Assembly: GCA_001584585.1 (NCBI GenBank)
Contig: LSYV01000021.1
Span: 996,395 to 1,060,394 of the forward strand
DNA: 64,000 nt
Source of the DNA: Gonium pectorale
Taxonomy: Eukaryota; Chlorophyta; Chlorophyceae; Chlamydomonadales; Volvocaceae
Direction of reading: 5' to 3'
Every line of letters begins with the position of its first letter. The first letter of the stretch is position 1. Position numbers and translations under genes: made by a program. Below, in pieces: positions 35,579 to 48,482 of the stretch. The notes under the pieces were generated by a model, which made no database searches, was not told where the DNA came from, and saw nothing but the letters and a program-made list of their open reading frames with translations.

Positions 35579-35614
<36 letters not shown>

Positions 35615-36296
35615 AAGCACGCACGCATATTCGCACGACGTAACACACACTCACGCACACCGCACATGTAGGATGCACCCCAGGGGGTCGGGCGGGGGTG
35701 GTGGTGTCCCCACGCGCTCGCACACGCACCTCTGTGACGCGAGCGCGTCCTCCAGCGCCCGCCGGGAGGGCGGCGGCATGCGGAACAGCTGCTGGTACGA
35801 ATTCTGCAGTCACGGAGGGGCAGCCGGAAGGGGCCACCGGGAGTGGGGAGTTGAAGGGAAAGGGAAATGAACAACGACGAGCTGGGCGCCAGCAGCGTAT
35901 GTCCCGTCCGGACGTGGGGAACGTCGGATGGTTGGGATTGTAAGATGGAGGTAGTTTGAGCCGATTAGCATCGAGAGCAACCAGCGCAAGTGTGCAGGAA
36001 GGTGCGGCAGAGAGCCACGATGGAGGGAGAGTGTTTGGAATGCAGGGGGGTAGAGGGTTGGAATGCAGGGGGGTGGGGAGACCAGCAGCGGCCTCAAACC
36101 CCATTGCCCCCGGCCCCGTGCGCGGACACGAACGCGTCGCGGTAAGGGATGCTGTGGCCTACGACAAAGGGGGATGGGTGTTACATGCAAAACTGCCCCG
36201 TCACGCTGATGCAGTACCAGATGCCATTGAACACCCATTGATCCTCACTTGAATGGTTCGGAGATCCGACTGGCGGAGCAGGCGGAGGTAAGCCAT
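31796..36296 (-). CDS. GNAT N-acetyltransferase, NAA50/NAA60-like
   Basis: Exons 36296-36249 (start LRLLRQSD), 36158-36130, 35803-35730, 35115-35001, 34274-34140, 33855-33776, 33352-33000 and 32673-31796. All junctions from 36130 onward keep phase. The join between the first two exons does not, so a microexon or another donor is missing. The GNAT fold is clear: IPYRDAF, YMAGFVMS (strand beta2-3), RVVNICLLGVLPPHRRRGLARLML (beta4 plus the acetyl-CoA pyrophosphate loop R-x-x-G-L-A; read across an exon junction), VFLHVRPANAAALSLYQSIGF (motif B) and a terminal PDYY. The YLHV...N..A..FY..GF...YY pattern is that of N-terminal acetyltransferases NAA50 and NAA60, acting on protein Met-starts. Beyond the fold it carries a Gly/Ala-rich C-terminal extension of about 400 residues, most of it in one large last exon. 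That tail could be partly non-coding if the exon is mis-called. Confidence 0.78.
35580..35612. repeat. (AC)n microsatellite in GNAT intron
   Basis: Sixteen uninterrupted AC units between exons 35730-35803 and 35001-35115. Confidence 0.97.
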
Positions 36297-37074
36297 GGCT
36301 CCCTTGCACGCAGCCAAGTTCCCCTGAGAACAGCTCGATAAGCTATCAAACGCCACAATGTGCTCCTAGTTGGTCATGTTAGGCAGCGTGTGTGTTAGGG
36401 TCGGCATCTGTTGTGGTCAGAGCTTGATGATAACAAGCGTTTTTCTGTAAAACAAAACACGCTTGTCTCCTTGAAGTTTTCGGATCGGCATTGACCCAAT
36501 GCGCGCCCACGACACACGGCAGAGGGCGGGTCGGTGGGTCACTTCTTCGTTTCTTCATTCAAGTAGTAACACATGTGCAGTGAGCTTATGCACGCGTAAC
36601 GCATGCATTCTTACTTCCGTATTCACCGTCCTTGCATACCTGAGCGGCCTGGTCTTCTAGCAACACCCAGCGCACGAAACCTCTGCATCAATATGTGGCA
36701 ACTGAACGGTGGGCCGAGTGGCTTGAGATGGGCGTGCAGCGAACGCCGACGACATGGCTGTCCCGCGACCAGTCATCCCCATCGTCGCCCTCGGGACGTG
36801 GCTCAAGCGGCCAGCACCAGAAGGCAAGCCAGCGTTACTTGTACTCGTACCATATGACTGAGCGACTTCAATGGGCGTGCCTGGCGGGATTTACTGCTGC
36901 CCCTCGGGGTGACGCAAGGGCCGATACCGCCCCTGCAGCATGCCACGCAGCCACTTCTGCGTTGCTGCTCTTGTGTTTGAAGGAAGCACTAATACCTTAC
37001 TACGTTTAGCGGAGGGCAACGGGGTGGCTGTTCTTCAAGCTTCCTCTTAATGGTTTCCTCCTGGGGGTGCGCAG
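36297..37074. other. Divergent spacer, GNAT 5' and hydrolase 5' sides
   Basis: 36420-36620 is AT-richer and fits a promoter region. A + strand frame from ATG 36754 (MAVPRPVIPIVALGTWLK) looks protein-like and could be hydrolase exon 1. I found no donor giving the phase 2 needed by the exon at 37075. Confidence 0.4.
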
Positions 37075-40000
37075 GGCCGCGGAGAGCGTGACGCTGACGG
37101 ACGCCCGGACCGCGGCCGCGCCTCTTCAGACGGCGGCAGCGACGGCGCCCTCGCTGTCCGCCGCCTCCGCCGTCGGCCCCGCGGCCGCTGCTGCCGCCTC
37201 CGCCGCCTCCGCCAGCGCATCACGCTCCGACCTCAACGCAGCCCTCGTGAAGGCGCTGGTTGAGCAGGTGCGGTTCGCAGTTGCAGCTTGACAAGGAGTT
37301 ACGTTGTGGACTCCGTCCGCGGGCTGCAATCCTCGTTCACCCCTATGGTGTGATCATCCTTTGGGTGTAGTGCGGTCGGACCGTGAAAGCAAACTCAACG
37401 GTCCCCACCTGCCCTCCTGCTCCCTTGGAATCCAGTTCCAGCGGGAGAGCCTGCCGTGGATCCAGGATTTGGTGGAGCCGCTGCTGGCGGGGCCGCCGCA
37501 GCCGCTGACCGGTGAGGTTTTGCGGGCACCGGTCGGGGGATGAACCCATGACGCTAGGGCGACGACATGAACACGTAGTCGGCTCATCAAAGGGAGCTGC
37601 GGCACCTAGGGCTAATGGCCCCGTCCAGGTGCCTAGGCAGCATTTCAGTCCTGCCAGCGGGTAGGCTGGCGGTACACTCGTCCGACGAGGGCCAGGCAAC
37701 CCGTGACCCGTGGGTCACTGGCGGGCCTCTCACCACCGCTCTCTCCCCCGCCTCCCGCTCGCCCCAAGGAACTCGGCGCCGCCCCAAGCAGCCGCTTCCC
37801 TGTGGCCTACTGCACTGTCCCGGTCACCCATAAAGACGTCCTCAGTGCGTACCTAGTGGCCATGCTCCTCCATATGCTCTACGACGGCAACGCCTTCCGC
37901 GCTCCCTCCCCTAGCCCCCTTCCCTCACTCCCTCCCCCCTCCCCCTCCCCCCGCCCCCAGGCACTTCCCCTCCCGAGCAGCTGGCCGACCCAGACAGCCG
38001 CTTCGCGACCGTGTCCGGACTGCGCCTGCACTACAAGCTGCGCCAGCCGGGCGAGTGGGCGGACGCGAGCGCGCCGGAGCGGGTGGGGTGGCGCTGGGCG
38101 GAGCTGCAGCGGGAGGCGGCGGAGGGCGCGCCCACGCTGCTGCTGCTGCACGGCCTCAACGGGTCCACGTTTAGCTGGTGGGTGAAGGGCGGGTGGAGGG
38201 CGGGTGGAGGGCGGGTTGTAGGTGGGAAATAGAGTAGTGGAGGGCGTTCTCGGTAGGGAGGGGGGAGGCGCGCGAGTTTGTTGGTCGTTGGTGGGATGGC
38301 CGAGGGGTTGGCGTTGTGAGTGCGGGTCTGGGTGCGCAGGGTGCGGGTTTGATTGAGTAGTGCCGACGGGCGAGCGGGCCGGGCTGCGCGGCGGGTACCG
38401 GTATGTGGGTGGGATGGTTGGGTGGCGGCCGGTGGTTGTTGAGTGGCTGTGGGGGCTGCTTGTGTGGGAACGGTGGTCGACAGGAGCAGACAGCGAAGGA
38501 GCACAAAGCCTGAGCCCGCGAGGGCAGCTGTGTTATGCGTCTTGTATGTGTGTATTCGTCGGCGAGCGAGGGCACAGGGTCTCTGGCGAGCTGTGGAGGC
38601 AACAAGAAAGCACATGTGCTCTTTCACGGCCGTTGTGTCAGAGACCGGCTTGTATCGCGCTGTCGGTCCCCGGTCCGACGGGGGGGGAGACGCTCCTCCT
38701 CGGAAGTGACATTCCAGCTCTCTCGTGCGCGACCAGCCATCACCGACGCACCGCACCAACGACGCCCCTCGCCCCCTCAATACCTGCCGTGCGCGCCGCC
38801 TGCCCCAACCTCTGGTCTAGGCGCCTAAGGCATCGCTTGTGAGAACGCCGTTGATCCTTTTAAACCCCCTCAATACCTGCCGTGCGCGCCGCCTGCCCCA
38901 ACCTCTGGTTTACGCACGCACACGTACGGCAGGCGGCTGCTGATGGACGACCTGGCTGCGTACGTCAGCCCGCTCACGGGCGGCTGCCGCGTGGTCGCGT
39001 ACGACAGACCGCCGTACGGCCTCAGCCAGCGGCCTCTGGGCTGGCCGCGCGAGCAGGACAACCCGTACGGCCTCGAGGGAGGTACGGCGCGCACGTTGTA
39101 CGGCGGGGGCGCGGGCAGATGGAGTTCCCACAGCGCCGCGGAGGCGATCCCGGTACACTGCGAGGGTTCTGCCATCTGCGTTTGAAAGCAGGGCGTGCAT
39201 GGTCTGTGCGGCAAGACGGACGGGTATGTCGAGTATCTGCAAGCATAGTGCTTCAGGTTCCTAGTAGGGCGTGTGCCTCCGCCCCGGGACCCGCACAAAG
39301 CACTTTATCGAACACGATGCGGAGCTGGAGATAGAGAGCTGCAAAAGACCAGATGCGCGCGGAGCTCGATGGTCGGGCGCGCTGCCTGGCTAGCCGGAGA
39401 ATCAGCGTGGGGGCAAAGGATCCGCTGCGCAGCTCGGCGCGCTGGCTCCCGGTGTGCCAGGGGCCGTGGGCTGGTGTGCCCGCGGCCCGGAGCCCGCGGC
39501 CCCGGGGCACATCTGGAGCCAGCGCGCCGAGCTGCGCAGCGGATCCTTTGCCCCCGTGCTCAATCTCCGGGGAGCCAGGCAGCGCGCCCGACCATCCCTG
39601 CCTCCATCCGCATGGCTCACAAGCCGCACCGTACCGCACGTTGATCTTCAAGACGGAGGGTCGCGTGCCTGCGGTCATATGATGCCTTGCTTCCAGGAGC
39701 CGCCTCGTGCATGGGATGGTGGGAGTTGTGCCGTGGCCCTGTGGGGCACCCGCCGCCGCCGCGGGGTGGGGCGAGCTCTATGAGCTGCATGCGAGCCTCC
39801 CCGCCGCCGTCTGATGCTTGCATGCCTGCTGCGCGGTGTGCGTTGCGGTTGCGGTTGCGGTTGCGGTTGCATGGCATGACGTGCGTCAGCATGGGGACGG
39901 GGACGGGACTGTGCCGTGGGATGGGACAGCCGCTGGACACCCGCCACGGAGCAAACGAGCGACCCTGCCGGCCACTGCCGCCCACTGCCGGCATGTGCGG

Positions 40001-43000
40001 GGTGCCGCCCCTCCCCCTCCCCCCCCCCTCAGTCAGCTTTTGCCTTCGGACTAAATAATCCCCCTCACCCCACTTGGGCGGGGGCGCGGTCTTCGCAAGC
40101 CAAGCTCCGCGTCTACTATGGTAGTATGGCCTTGGTTCCACGCATGATTACGCCGAAGTCGACCACCGCCTGTCTCCCCCCCCCCCGCCAGTCTTCTCCT
40201 ATCGAAACCTGTTTCCTTCACACTCCCCCCCCCCAACTGAGAATGCCTTACAAACCCACTACCCCCCGCAGCTGCCCGCCTGACGGTGGGGCTGCTCGAC
40301 GAGGTGACGCGCGGCTCCCGGGCGGGGGCGGGACCGGCAACAGCAGCAGCAGGAGGAGGAGCTGAAGCAGCCGGAGGACGCGGAGGAGGGGCGGCGCCAG
40401 CTGCCGCCGCCGCCGCGGGCGGCGGAGGCGGGTCGGGCCAGGCGGCGAATCCCAGCCGTGCGGTGCTGGTGGGGCACTCGGCCGGGGCGGCTGTGGCGGT
40501 GGAGACGGCGCTCAGGTGCGGGCTGCGCATGGACCTCGGCACGGATGAGTGGCGACCGGTGGGGTCCCGGGCAGCCAGGTTGCGACAGACTCTTAGCCGA
40601 GAGATGGACGTGCTTCCTGGCGTATACTACACATGTGTGTGTGGGTGCGGCGGTGGAAGCTGGTACAATCCACCCACCCCACCCCAGACCCCATCCATCC
40701 TCCCTCTTCCCAGCGCCCCCCCCCCCGCTCGCCCCCTGCCCCCACCCCCACCGCCGCCCCTCACCCCAACCCCCTCCACAGGTACCCCGACCGCGTGTCT
40801 GGTCTGGTCCTGGTGGCGCCCGCCATTGCCACCGACAGCAGGTGGGCGCGGCATCCGGGCGGCATCCGGGCGGCATCCGGGCTGGGCCCTCTCCCTCCGG
40901 ACCCCGGGCCCCGGGCCCCGGGCTTCTCTACTGAGAATGCCTTCGAACCCTCTCCTCCCCCCCCCCCCCCGGCCCATGGGGCCTCCACCCTGCTTGGCGC
41001 CGTTCCCGTCTTCCGTCCCATGGCGCGGAACGGCTCGGATATGGGTCTCCCTTGCCTCGTGGGTTCAACCGAAGCAGTCCATCGCGCAACGGCTTCGTGG
41101 TTTCGTACGCGCGGAGGAGTCGCGCACTACTTGCTGTACCGCTCATGAGGAGTGCCTGCCGTACCACCAGGCCACATACCAGGTCCTTACGGTTCCCCAA
41201 TCTCCGATCCCCTCAATCCCCGCTCCTCCCAGCTCCTCTCCCAAACCCGTCGCTCTCGAACCCCCCTGTTTCCCTCCCCCCCACCCCCACCCCACAGGGG
41301 CTTCCTGGCGCGGGCGGACCTGGGACAGCTGCTGCGGTTCGCCTGGACGCGATCGCTCCTGTCAGGTGCGTGTCCCACGCAGTACGGCAGGCCGGGACGA
41401 AGGATGCTGCCGTGCATGGGTGTTGCAATCCGGCGCCCTCGCGGCGTCCTGACGTCGTGGGCGAGCACAGGGCACACACAACGGGCGGGATCGGCACGGC
41501 CTGTGTGGGTGCGGGGATCACGGCGACCGGGGAAGACACCGTCCGAGTGATAATCCCGGGGACCAGGGTGTCACCGTGGGTGGCCGTCACACACGAAAAC
41601 ACACGTAAACCCCCACCCGCGCATCAGATTCGCCTCGGAAACCGCGTGCACCTGCCTCTCAGCGCGGCCGCGACAGCTGACCAATTATGCGCTCACCCCA
41701 TCGTGCTCCCAACCACCCCCCCCCCCAACGCAGCCGACGGTCCCGGGCTTAACTACGTCCGGCGGCAGGTGGGCTGGGCGGCCCCGGTCGTCTTGGGATG
41801 CCTGCGTCTGTTCATTGTGTGTCCGTGGTAGCGTGGTAGCGTGTTTCGGGCATGTAGGGAAGGGCTCACGAGCAGGAGCGACCCAGCCGGCAGCCCACGT
41901 ACCCGCACCCAACCCAACACGTCACCCAAAAACCGTTCACGCTGGAGTGCTGGGCTGGGCTGGATATGTGTGTGGGTTTGGGTGGGTGGGGGGGTAAAAG
42001 GGGATTCTCACTGTCGGAGATCTGAGCCCCTGGATCGTCAGTGGGCATATAGCTGGTTTCCCCCCTTCGCCCCTTCGCCATAGCGCGCTGTTCCTGTCAC
42101 CACCAACCCGCATCCGTGTACGCGCTCTGGCGCCCGGCGTCCCCCGCCCCCCCCCCCGCCCCCCGCTGCACCCCCGCAGGTCCTCCGCCGCGTGTCCGAG
42201 GTGGAGGCGGGGCGGCTGGGCGTCTACAGCGACGAGCGCGAGGTGCCGCAGGAGGTGCGGGGGGCACGGGTTGGTGGTGCGGGGCCAAGGGTTGATCTTG
42301 GGTTAGTTGATTTATGGATTCAGGAGGTTCCCCAACCTTTTGCATGGTATCGAAGAAGCCAAGCAACACATGCGCGAACACAAAATGCCTCGGGACGTCA
42401 GGAGGCCGGGGTCGGGTTGGGGGTGCGGTGGCTGCTCGCCGTTAGAAGTCCAACGCGATGCTGGGAAGGGGGTTTGGATCCGGGTAGGCCGCGGGCTGTC
42501 CCCTTCTCCTCGTGCCCTTCTCCTCGCCTCCCCGCTAATGTTTGGTTGCCCTGGTCAACCCCTCCCGTCCGGCCTGTCGTCCATACTTACGTGTAACTCA
42601 CAATTGGTCTTCTGTCTGCAAGCGGAAGCGTTACACAAGGTCAAAGCCCCTCCTCGTTGCCCCGTGCCCACGTCACTCCTCAAGCCTCAACCCAGGAGGC
42701 TTCACTCAAATCGTAAATCCCCCTTTCCTCCCTCCCCCGTGACGGCCGCAAGGCTATCAACCCGATTTGCGGTTCGCATTTCGCTACTCCCTTCCGCCTA
42801 ATCAAACACACAATTTCTTCCCCCTCCACTCCATTCCCCGGCAGGTGATTGACGGCTACCTTCGGCCGCTGCGGGCACACGACTGGGACTACGGCACGCT
42901 GCAGGCGTACCGCTCGTTCCAGGTGGGGCTGGGGCGGAGGGGAGGGGGGGGAGACGCACGGGATGTGGGCTGGGATCGGAGGCGCACGGGGCCGTACTCC

Positions 43001-44155
43001 CGTACTGCATGCGTGTGGCAGATGGCGTGCTGGGGCCGTACATCGTGCTCAATGCGCACCGCGCGCCGTCGCCGTACGATGTACGGTATGTGTCGCACAC
43101 GAGCTGACTGCACACACACACACGGGGCACAACCATGCTTCCCTGTGCACGGGTTTCCCTGGAGGAGCTCGCACACCGTCGCAGTGCGGCCTGCGGCCTG
43201 CACGGTCGCAGCATGCTGCCCCGCCTGGCATGCTGCGTCGTGCCCCGCCCTCCTTTGGCCGACCAGCCCGCGACCCCCATACTTGGAGCATCCCCAGAAG
43301 GAAGGCCGGGCGCACGGCGGCAGGCAGACCAATCAGTCCTGCCGGTCAGGGCTCAGGCGGCTCTGCCCTTGCCCGCCCCCTCGATTCTAGCGTCCGGTGC
43401 TCCTGTCCCTCCCTTGTGCCCACGTCGCCTTCACTCCCCACGTCCCCCCTGCCTTCGTGCCTCTGCTCCTTCACCCCTACACACGCGATGAATCAGGATG
43501 ATATGCGCCTCCAGCCTTTCTAATCAGAACGTCTTCCAATCCCTCCCCCCTCCCCTCCCCACACACGCCCCCCGGCAGGTGGGCGGCTCTCCTCCCCCAC
43601 TGGAGCGACTTCGTATGCCGGTGCTTGTGGTGGCGGGGCGGCAGGACGGGGCGGTGCCGCTGGAGGCGGTGCAGCGGGTGGAGGCGGCGCTGCGGAGGAG
43701 GAGCGGGCCAGGTGTGGCGGGCATTGCCGTTGGGGGCTGGGGCGGGGGCTGCATCTTGGGTTCTGGCTCAGGCCGGGCGTGTGGCCGTCTGCTCCGCCGG
43801 TGGTCGGCAGCGAGGACCGGCAGCGGGGGCCGGAGAAGCGGAGCCTACGTGCGGCTTAGGGCTTGTGTCTGGAGTTGCGTTTGGGTGCGTTGAGTAGGTA
43901 GGGGCGCGGCGGCGCGGCGGAAGCGGAACCTGCGCCACGCCCGCTCTTGGGATTGACCACACACCCGCCGACAGCCGTCCGCCACCCGCCGGCTCGTCGC
44001 CCACCGCACATCCGCCCCCCTCCCTCTCCCACCCCTGGGCAGGCTGCGTGACGGAGAGTGTGGTGCTGGACCCGTGCGGCCACGTACCCATGGACGAGCG
44101 GCCGCTGGAGACGCTCCAGGCCATCGTGGACTTTGTGAACCGGCACTGTCTCTAG
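37075..44155 (+). CDS. Alpha/beta hydrolase, multi-exon
   Basis: Twelve exons join with perfect phase: 37075-37267, 37436-37511, 37961-38177, 38933-39081, 40272-40515, 40782-40841, 41298-41365, 41734-41768, 42180-42254, 42845-42922, 43579-43711, 44043-44155. They give 480 aa plus a missing first exon. Landmarks are TLLLLHGLNGSTFSW (oxyanion HG), VVAYDRPPYGLS, VLVGHSAGAAVAVE (nucleophile elbow G-H-S-A-G), YPDRVSGLVLVAPA, VLVVAGRQDGAVP (catalytic Asp) and VLDPCGHVPMDERP (catalytic His). The Ser-Asp-His order and spacing fit the epoxide-hydrolase/esterase type of fold; the substrate is unknown. An Ala/Gly-rich insert precedes the nucleophile strand. Exons from 41734 onward are also present as a degraded second copy at 50.6-54.4 kb. 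Confidence 0.88.
39368..39596. repeat. 229-nt near-perfect hairpin in hydrolase intron
   Basis: Left arm from GATGGTCGGGCGCGCTGCCT (39368) pairs with the right arm ending GACCATC (39596). About 84 bp pair with roughly seven mismatches, and a further imperfect stem of about 23 bp (GTGCC...GGGGCC) leads to a loop near 39475-39492. It lies in the 39082-40271 intron and is transcribed with the hydrolase. It could be a microRNA or siRNA precursor or a foldback element; no target-site duplication was seen. Confidence 0.85.
39842..39870. repeat. (GTTGCG)n hexamer repeat
   Basis: Nearly five GTTGCG units in the same hydrolase intron as the hairpin. Confidence 0.9.
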
Positions 44156-44687
44156 GCGGCCTGCTGGGGATACCGGTGCTGCTGCCTGGATGGCGGCATA
44201 ACACCTCGCGCCCCGGCCCCCGGCCCCTGCCGCAGCCAGTCCCCTGTACATGCCCTCCAGCGGGCGATGCGGCGGCGAGGGCGCAGTGTGTGACCCCGCC
44301 CCGATGCCGCCAGGTCTTTTGCAGACGGGATACCGGAGATGGTGGCACTTTGGAGTCGCGCGCGGCGGGCCCAGGGGCGCCCCAGGGGCGAAGGATCGGC
44401 GGGGAGGCGGTATGGCACGTATATGCATGCCAGGATCCGCAGATAGGTCTTGCCGTAGGCTGGGCCGAGTCCAGCTCGAGGCACCGGTCACGAGGCCAGG
44501 CCCTGGGCAAAGAGCTGCCATCCCATGTTGTTGGGTGGGTGGGTGGGTGGCAGGTTGTTCAGGGGGAGGGAGTGAAGAGACGCGCGTGATGTCCCGCGTC
44601 AACCGCTGACATAGCGGGCAGGGCCAAATTTAAGTCGCTCGCTCAAAGTCACCCAGGAATCGACATAACCTCGGAGACTGATCCCTG

Positions 44688-44692
44688 TGTAA
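44688..44692 (+). terminator. TGTAA polyadenylation signal of hydrolase gene
   Basis: First TGTAA after the stop at 44155 (3'UTR about 540 nt). A second TGTAA lies at 44864-44868. Confidence 0.55.
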
Positions 44693-44869
44693 CCTCAGCG
44701 TTGGGTGGCGCTGGATGGGCCGGTCCTGCGCCCATCGGGGCAGCCCAAGGCCGGCCGGCCCGGCGCACCCGCCTGCCTGCCTGCCCGGTTGGGGAGGTGG
44801 CGCACATGCGGGGAGAATGCGAGGCGGCCGTTCGCGGCAACGGGCGGCAGCTGAGTGGACCTGTGTAAA

Positions 44870-45925
44870 TTACAGTGGAGGGGAGTAAGGCGAAAGCGTG
44901 CGTGGAGGGGTGGGAGTGTGCAGTGAGACACGCAGGCGGCGCAGGGCGTGGGCGCGGGGCTGTGCGGCGCCACAGATTGGGCATCGAGGACATCGGTGAC
45001 CTGCCTGAGCCTGAGCCTGTCATGGAGGCCATATACGCCGGCACGCGCAAGGCAGCACCGCGTTTATGCGAGGTGCATGCGAGAAAGTTACTGCTGTTTT
45101 GTTGCTCATGTTGCATTTGAAAGCGCTGTCTCTGATTCTTTGCAATTGGTGCGTGCCGTTTGTATGTTTCGCCGTGGTACGGCCTCGTACACGGGAAGGG
45201 GATGTGTGCTGGCAGAGCGCCACGGCAGTGTGGAGAGGGCATATGCTTGTACGACACACGGTTGTGCGTTATGGAGAGCGCGTGCGGTGCATGTGCAGAC
45301 TGTACGGGTTTGGTGCCCTACGGCGGTACGTGGTGGGACGCTGCTGTGTCGTGCTATGCGTTCGCTGCCGTACCAGCGGCGACGGGGCACGTTGCGGTGC
45401 GTTGCTTTGAGGATAGTGAGAGCCTCGGAAGCTGAGGCCCATGGCTACCCCTAGCAGGCTGTGTGGTGCTTGATGTAGCGGACAGCGGGCCGGTCCTGGA
45501 GTGGACTGGATTGAGGGGGGGGTAGCTGTAGGGGCAAGGGCTGGCGTGGAGGGGTGTTGGAAAGATTACCCGCAGGCGGCGCAGGGCGTGAGCGGGCGGA
45601 TGGCTCGGCTCCCGCCACAGACCGCGGCCACGGATCGATGACCCGATTGGTGCTGTCTTCGTTGCCTTTTTGTTACCTACGTATGGTGCGTGCCGTTTAG
45701 CCGCTGTGCGACCTTGTACGTGCGGGCGCTGGTAGAGCGCCACGGCAGCGTGGAGAGGGTATGAATGTACGGCCCCGGTTGTGCGCATGGAGAGGGCGTG
45801 CGCCGTTTGTGCGGTTTGTACGGGGTTTGATGTCGTACATACGTCCCACGGGGTGGGGCGCGGCTGTTCCGTGCTGTGCGTGTCCGCTGCCGCGCCAGAC
45901 GGCAACGGAGAACGTGTGTCCGCGG
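44870..45925. repeat. Two tandem copies of a diverged 450-bp repeat
   Basis: Copies at about 44880-45400 and 45540-45925 share ordered blocks: CGCAGGCGGCGCAGGGCGTG, GGTGCGTGCCGTTT, AGAGCGCCACGGCAG and GGAGAG.GCGTGCG. A third copy lies at about 54770-55225 in unit 2. Confidence 0.75.
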
Positions 45926-47308
45926 TTCGTCGAGGCAGCAGGGCGGGTCGTGCGCACGAACAAGCAAGACTGAGCGAGTGGGAACAACCGTACTGATGTA
46001 TGTGGGGAAACGCACAGTACTGCACGAACGAGAGCTGAGGGCGGTATCAAGCAGCAGGTCGGGGGCCAGGCGGCCGCCATTAGCTGTAGGGCGTGCATGC
46101 AGGCATGGTTGCTGTAGACGGTCTATGCCCGCTGTTGTGACAGCGTCGCTGGTTTCCTGCATGCGACGAGCCGGGCCTCCTGCCTCCAGCTGTACAGGCG
46201 GTTGCTTTTTCATCAGCACCACCGTGTGCGTGGTGCCTCACCTCCCGCCTGTTGATTTCCCGTGTGTGAGGTTTCGTTGGCGGAGGGTGCCTGGCTCGCC
46301 TTGCGCCGCCGGAATGCCAGCTACGCCCGATTTGTGGGTGCATACTGGCCGGGTAACGCGCTCGGCAACCGGGCTCCCTGTCGCTTGCCCGCGGGTTGGC
46401 TGTGGTGTGTTGGCACGTCTTTCGCGCACCGCATGTGCGCTTGCAGGCTAGCACAGACCGCACGCCATGTCCATGCTGGCGCCTTTTCTTGCACCGCCCC
46501 AGCCAGGCCCCATCCTGAGCCGGCCACGGACTGCCGATGGGCCGCGTCACAACCATCCGTCAATGTAAGAGATGTCCGCAGAGCACAGATGCGCAGACTC
46601 CCCGCCAAACCAGAAGCACGGGCGAGCGTTGTTCACCTGCCCCTCACGGCCGCACACTGCCCCCAACCCATTGCGGCCCAACCCGTGGCCACACTGTCGT
46701 ACATCCGACCAAAACTTCAATTTTACAATAGCCCGGTGCTCGCTGCCCAGCAGCGGCAGGGATGCGCTCCATCAGACACACTTGCTCTCAACCCAGTGCC
46801 CCGGCATGCCGACTGGTGACGTGGCGTCAATGGATTCCCATGCTTTGCACCGTCGCCGCGCCGCCGTCTCACAGCGCCTAGCATGATACGCCGCAACATG
46901 TGTAGGCGACGCGGTTCAGTGAAGGGCTTGAGGCTCGGTCGCATGCCACGTGTTACACTGCCTGGGCCTGTCCTGCCGCCGAAGGACCGGTTCCTAAGCC
47001 TGTTTCACGGGCTCGCGGCTGCCGAAGGATGTTGCCTTCGTTCCCAAATCGCTTCAATAAGCAAACTACAGCTTCAGGCAAGTAATGGCAATGGCACGCG
47101 CTTGTATCTCATGCCTTATGTATGCTGACAATGCCGTAACCGAAGAATCCACAATCAAGTTGCAACACACAATCAGCAATCAGCCCACCCGAGCTTCTTT
47201 CAACATGTCAACTAACGGCAGCAGCAAGAATTGAAGCACGGAAATTGCCAAAGCCGCCATTCTCTAGCAGCACCGGCGTTCCGTGCGCAACATCAACGAC
47301 GCATGCGT

Positions 47309-47400
47309 ATCTGATAGGAACATGCTACTCCTCGGGACTGCACTGAACGTCGTGCATCTGATAGGAACATGCTACTCCTCGGGACTGCACTGAACCTCGT
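47309..47400. repeat. 47-bp tandem duplication
   Basis: The block beginning ATCTGATAGGAACATGCTAC occurs at 47309 and again at 47356 with one substitution. The matching place in unit 2 (about 57395-57450) has a single diverged copy. Confidence 0.9.
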
Positions 47401-48482
47401 GTGCCGTACAAAGGTGAATCGTACGAAGGTGCACATGAGTGGTCCTGAAGCACCGCATAGACTTTCATAACTAGCGACTGGAACCGGTCCTCATCAATGC
47501 TGGCTTCGCCAACATGTTGCCTTGAATGCGGACTGCTGTCAACTCAGTGGACGACACAACGACAGCCCAGCCAGGTCCGTTTCTTCGCTCCTCACGTACG
47601 GCAGCCTGAGATGCTGGACACAGGTGCCCAACCAAACACACCAGCTATCAACATACACCGTGCAGCGCGCGCGTACGGTACGTACCCGCCCAAGAGCGCG
47701 CCCCAAGATGCCACGGATGCGCGCAGCCGCAGCCCGCTATGCATGCAATCATAGCACTCGCTATCTATCTAGCCGCATCATCAGCGGACGGCCACGCCAT
47801 GTATGCACCGACATACCGCGCCACAAAGCCCCGGCATAGGCGACGACGCGCGGCAGGCCTAGACTGCGCCCGAGGCGGTCAATCAACTAGCTACTGGAAG
47901 ACCAATCAGTGGAGGTAGGATGACTCGCCTCGCTTAATTGGCGGGCTGCCGACCGGAGGGCATGCAGGTAGGTGCATTGCCGAAGAGACAGCGCACTGCT
48001 CCGCTACTCGCTTGAACGGCGCAGTGGACTCAGCGCTCCGTCCGGACTTCGGAGGAAGCCGCCCGCCAGGTCCGCACGCTAGCGGCTCTGTTGCACGCCG
48101 CCGGCGGCTCACGCACCTGCACGCAGAGGTAGGCCCGAGCACGGCCCAAAGCCCTTTTCTCGAGAGTTAATGGCACGCGTGTGGCAGCACTGCGAATACA
48201 AGCGTGCGGTGGGGGGCCCGGTAGGTGCAGCAGCACCGACGAGGGACTGGGAGCTTGCCTTGTCGCATTATTACCGCAGGTGCAACGCTGGCGCAGGGAC
48301 ATGGCAACAAACTGTGAATGCCCGCCAATGCCGTTTGGGCAATTGAACAATGGTAGCTACCGTGCATTGCCCTCGGTCATTGATTTCCTGCCAAACCCAC
48401 CGTCGCACCGTATCTACGTACCGACAACAGAATGAGCGCAGGCCCCTTCCACCAAATCGCACCTTAGTTGCTAACAGCCCAC

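Larger units (their letters stand above)
44156..48482. other. Hydrolase-BTB4 spacer with repeats, no gene called
   Basis: Contains the hydrolase 3'UTR, a (GGGT)n run at 44532-44551, two copies of a repeat of about 450 bp, and a 47-bp tandem duplication. Open frames shift freely between this and the homologous spacer of unit 2, which argues against a conserved protein. Confidence 0.5.
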
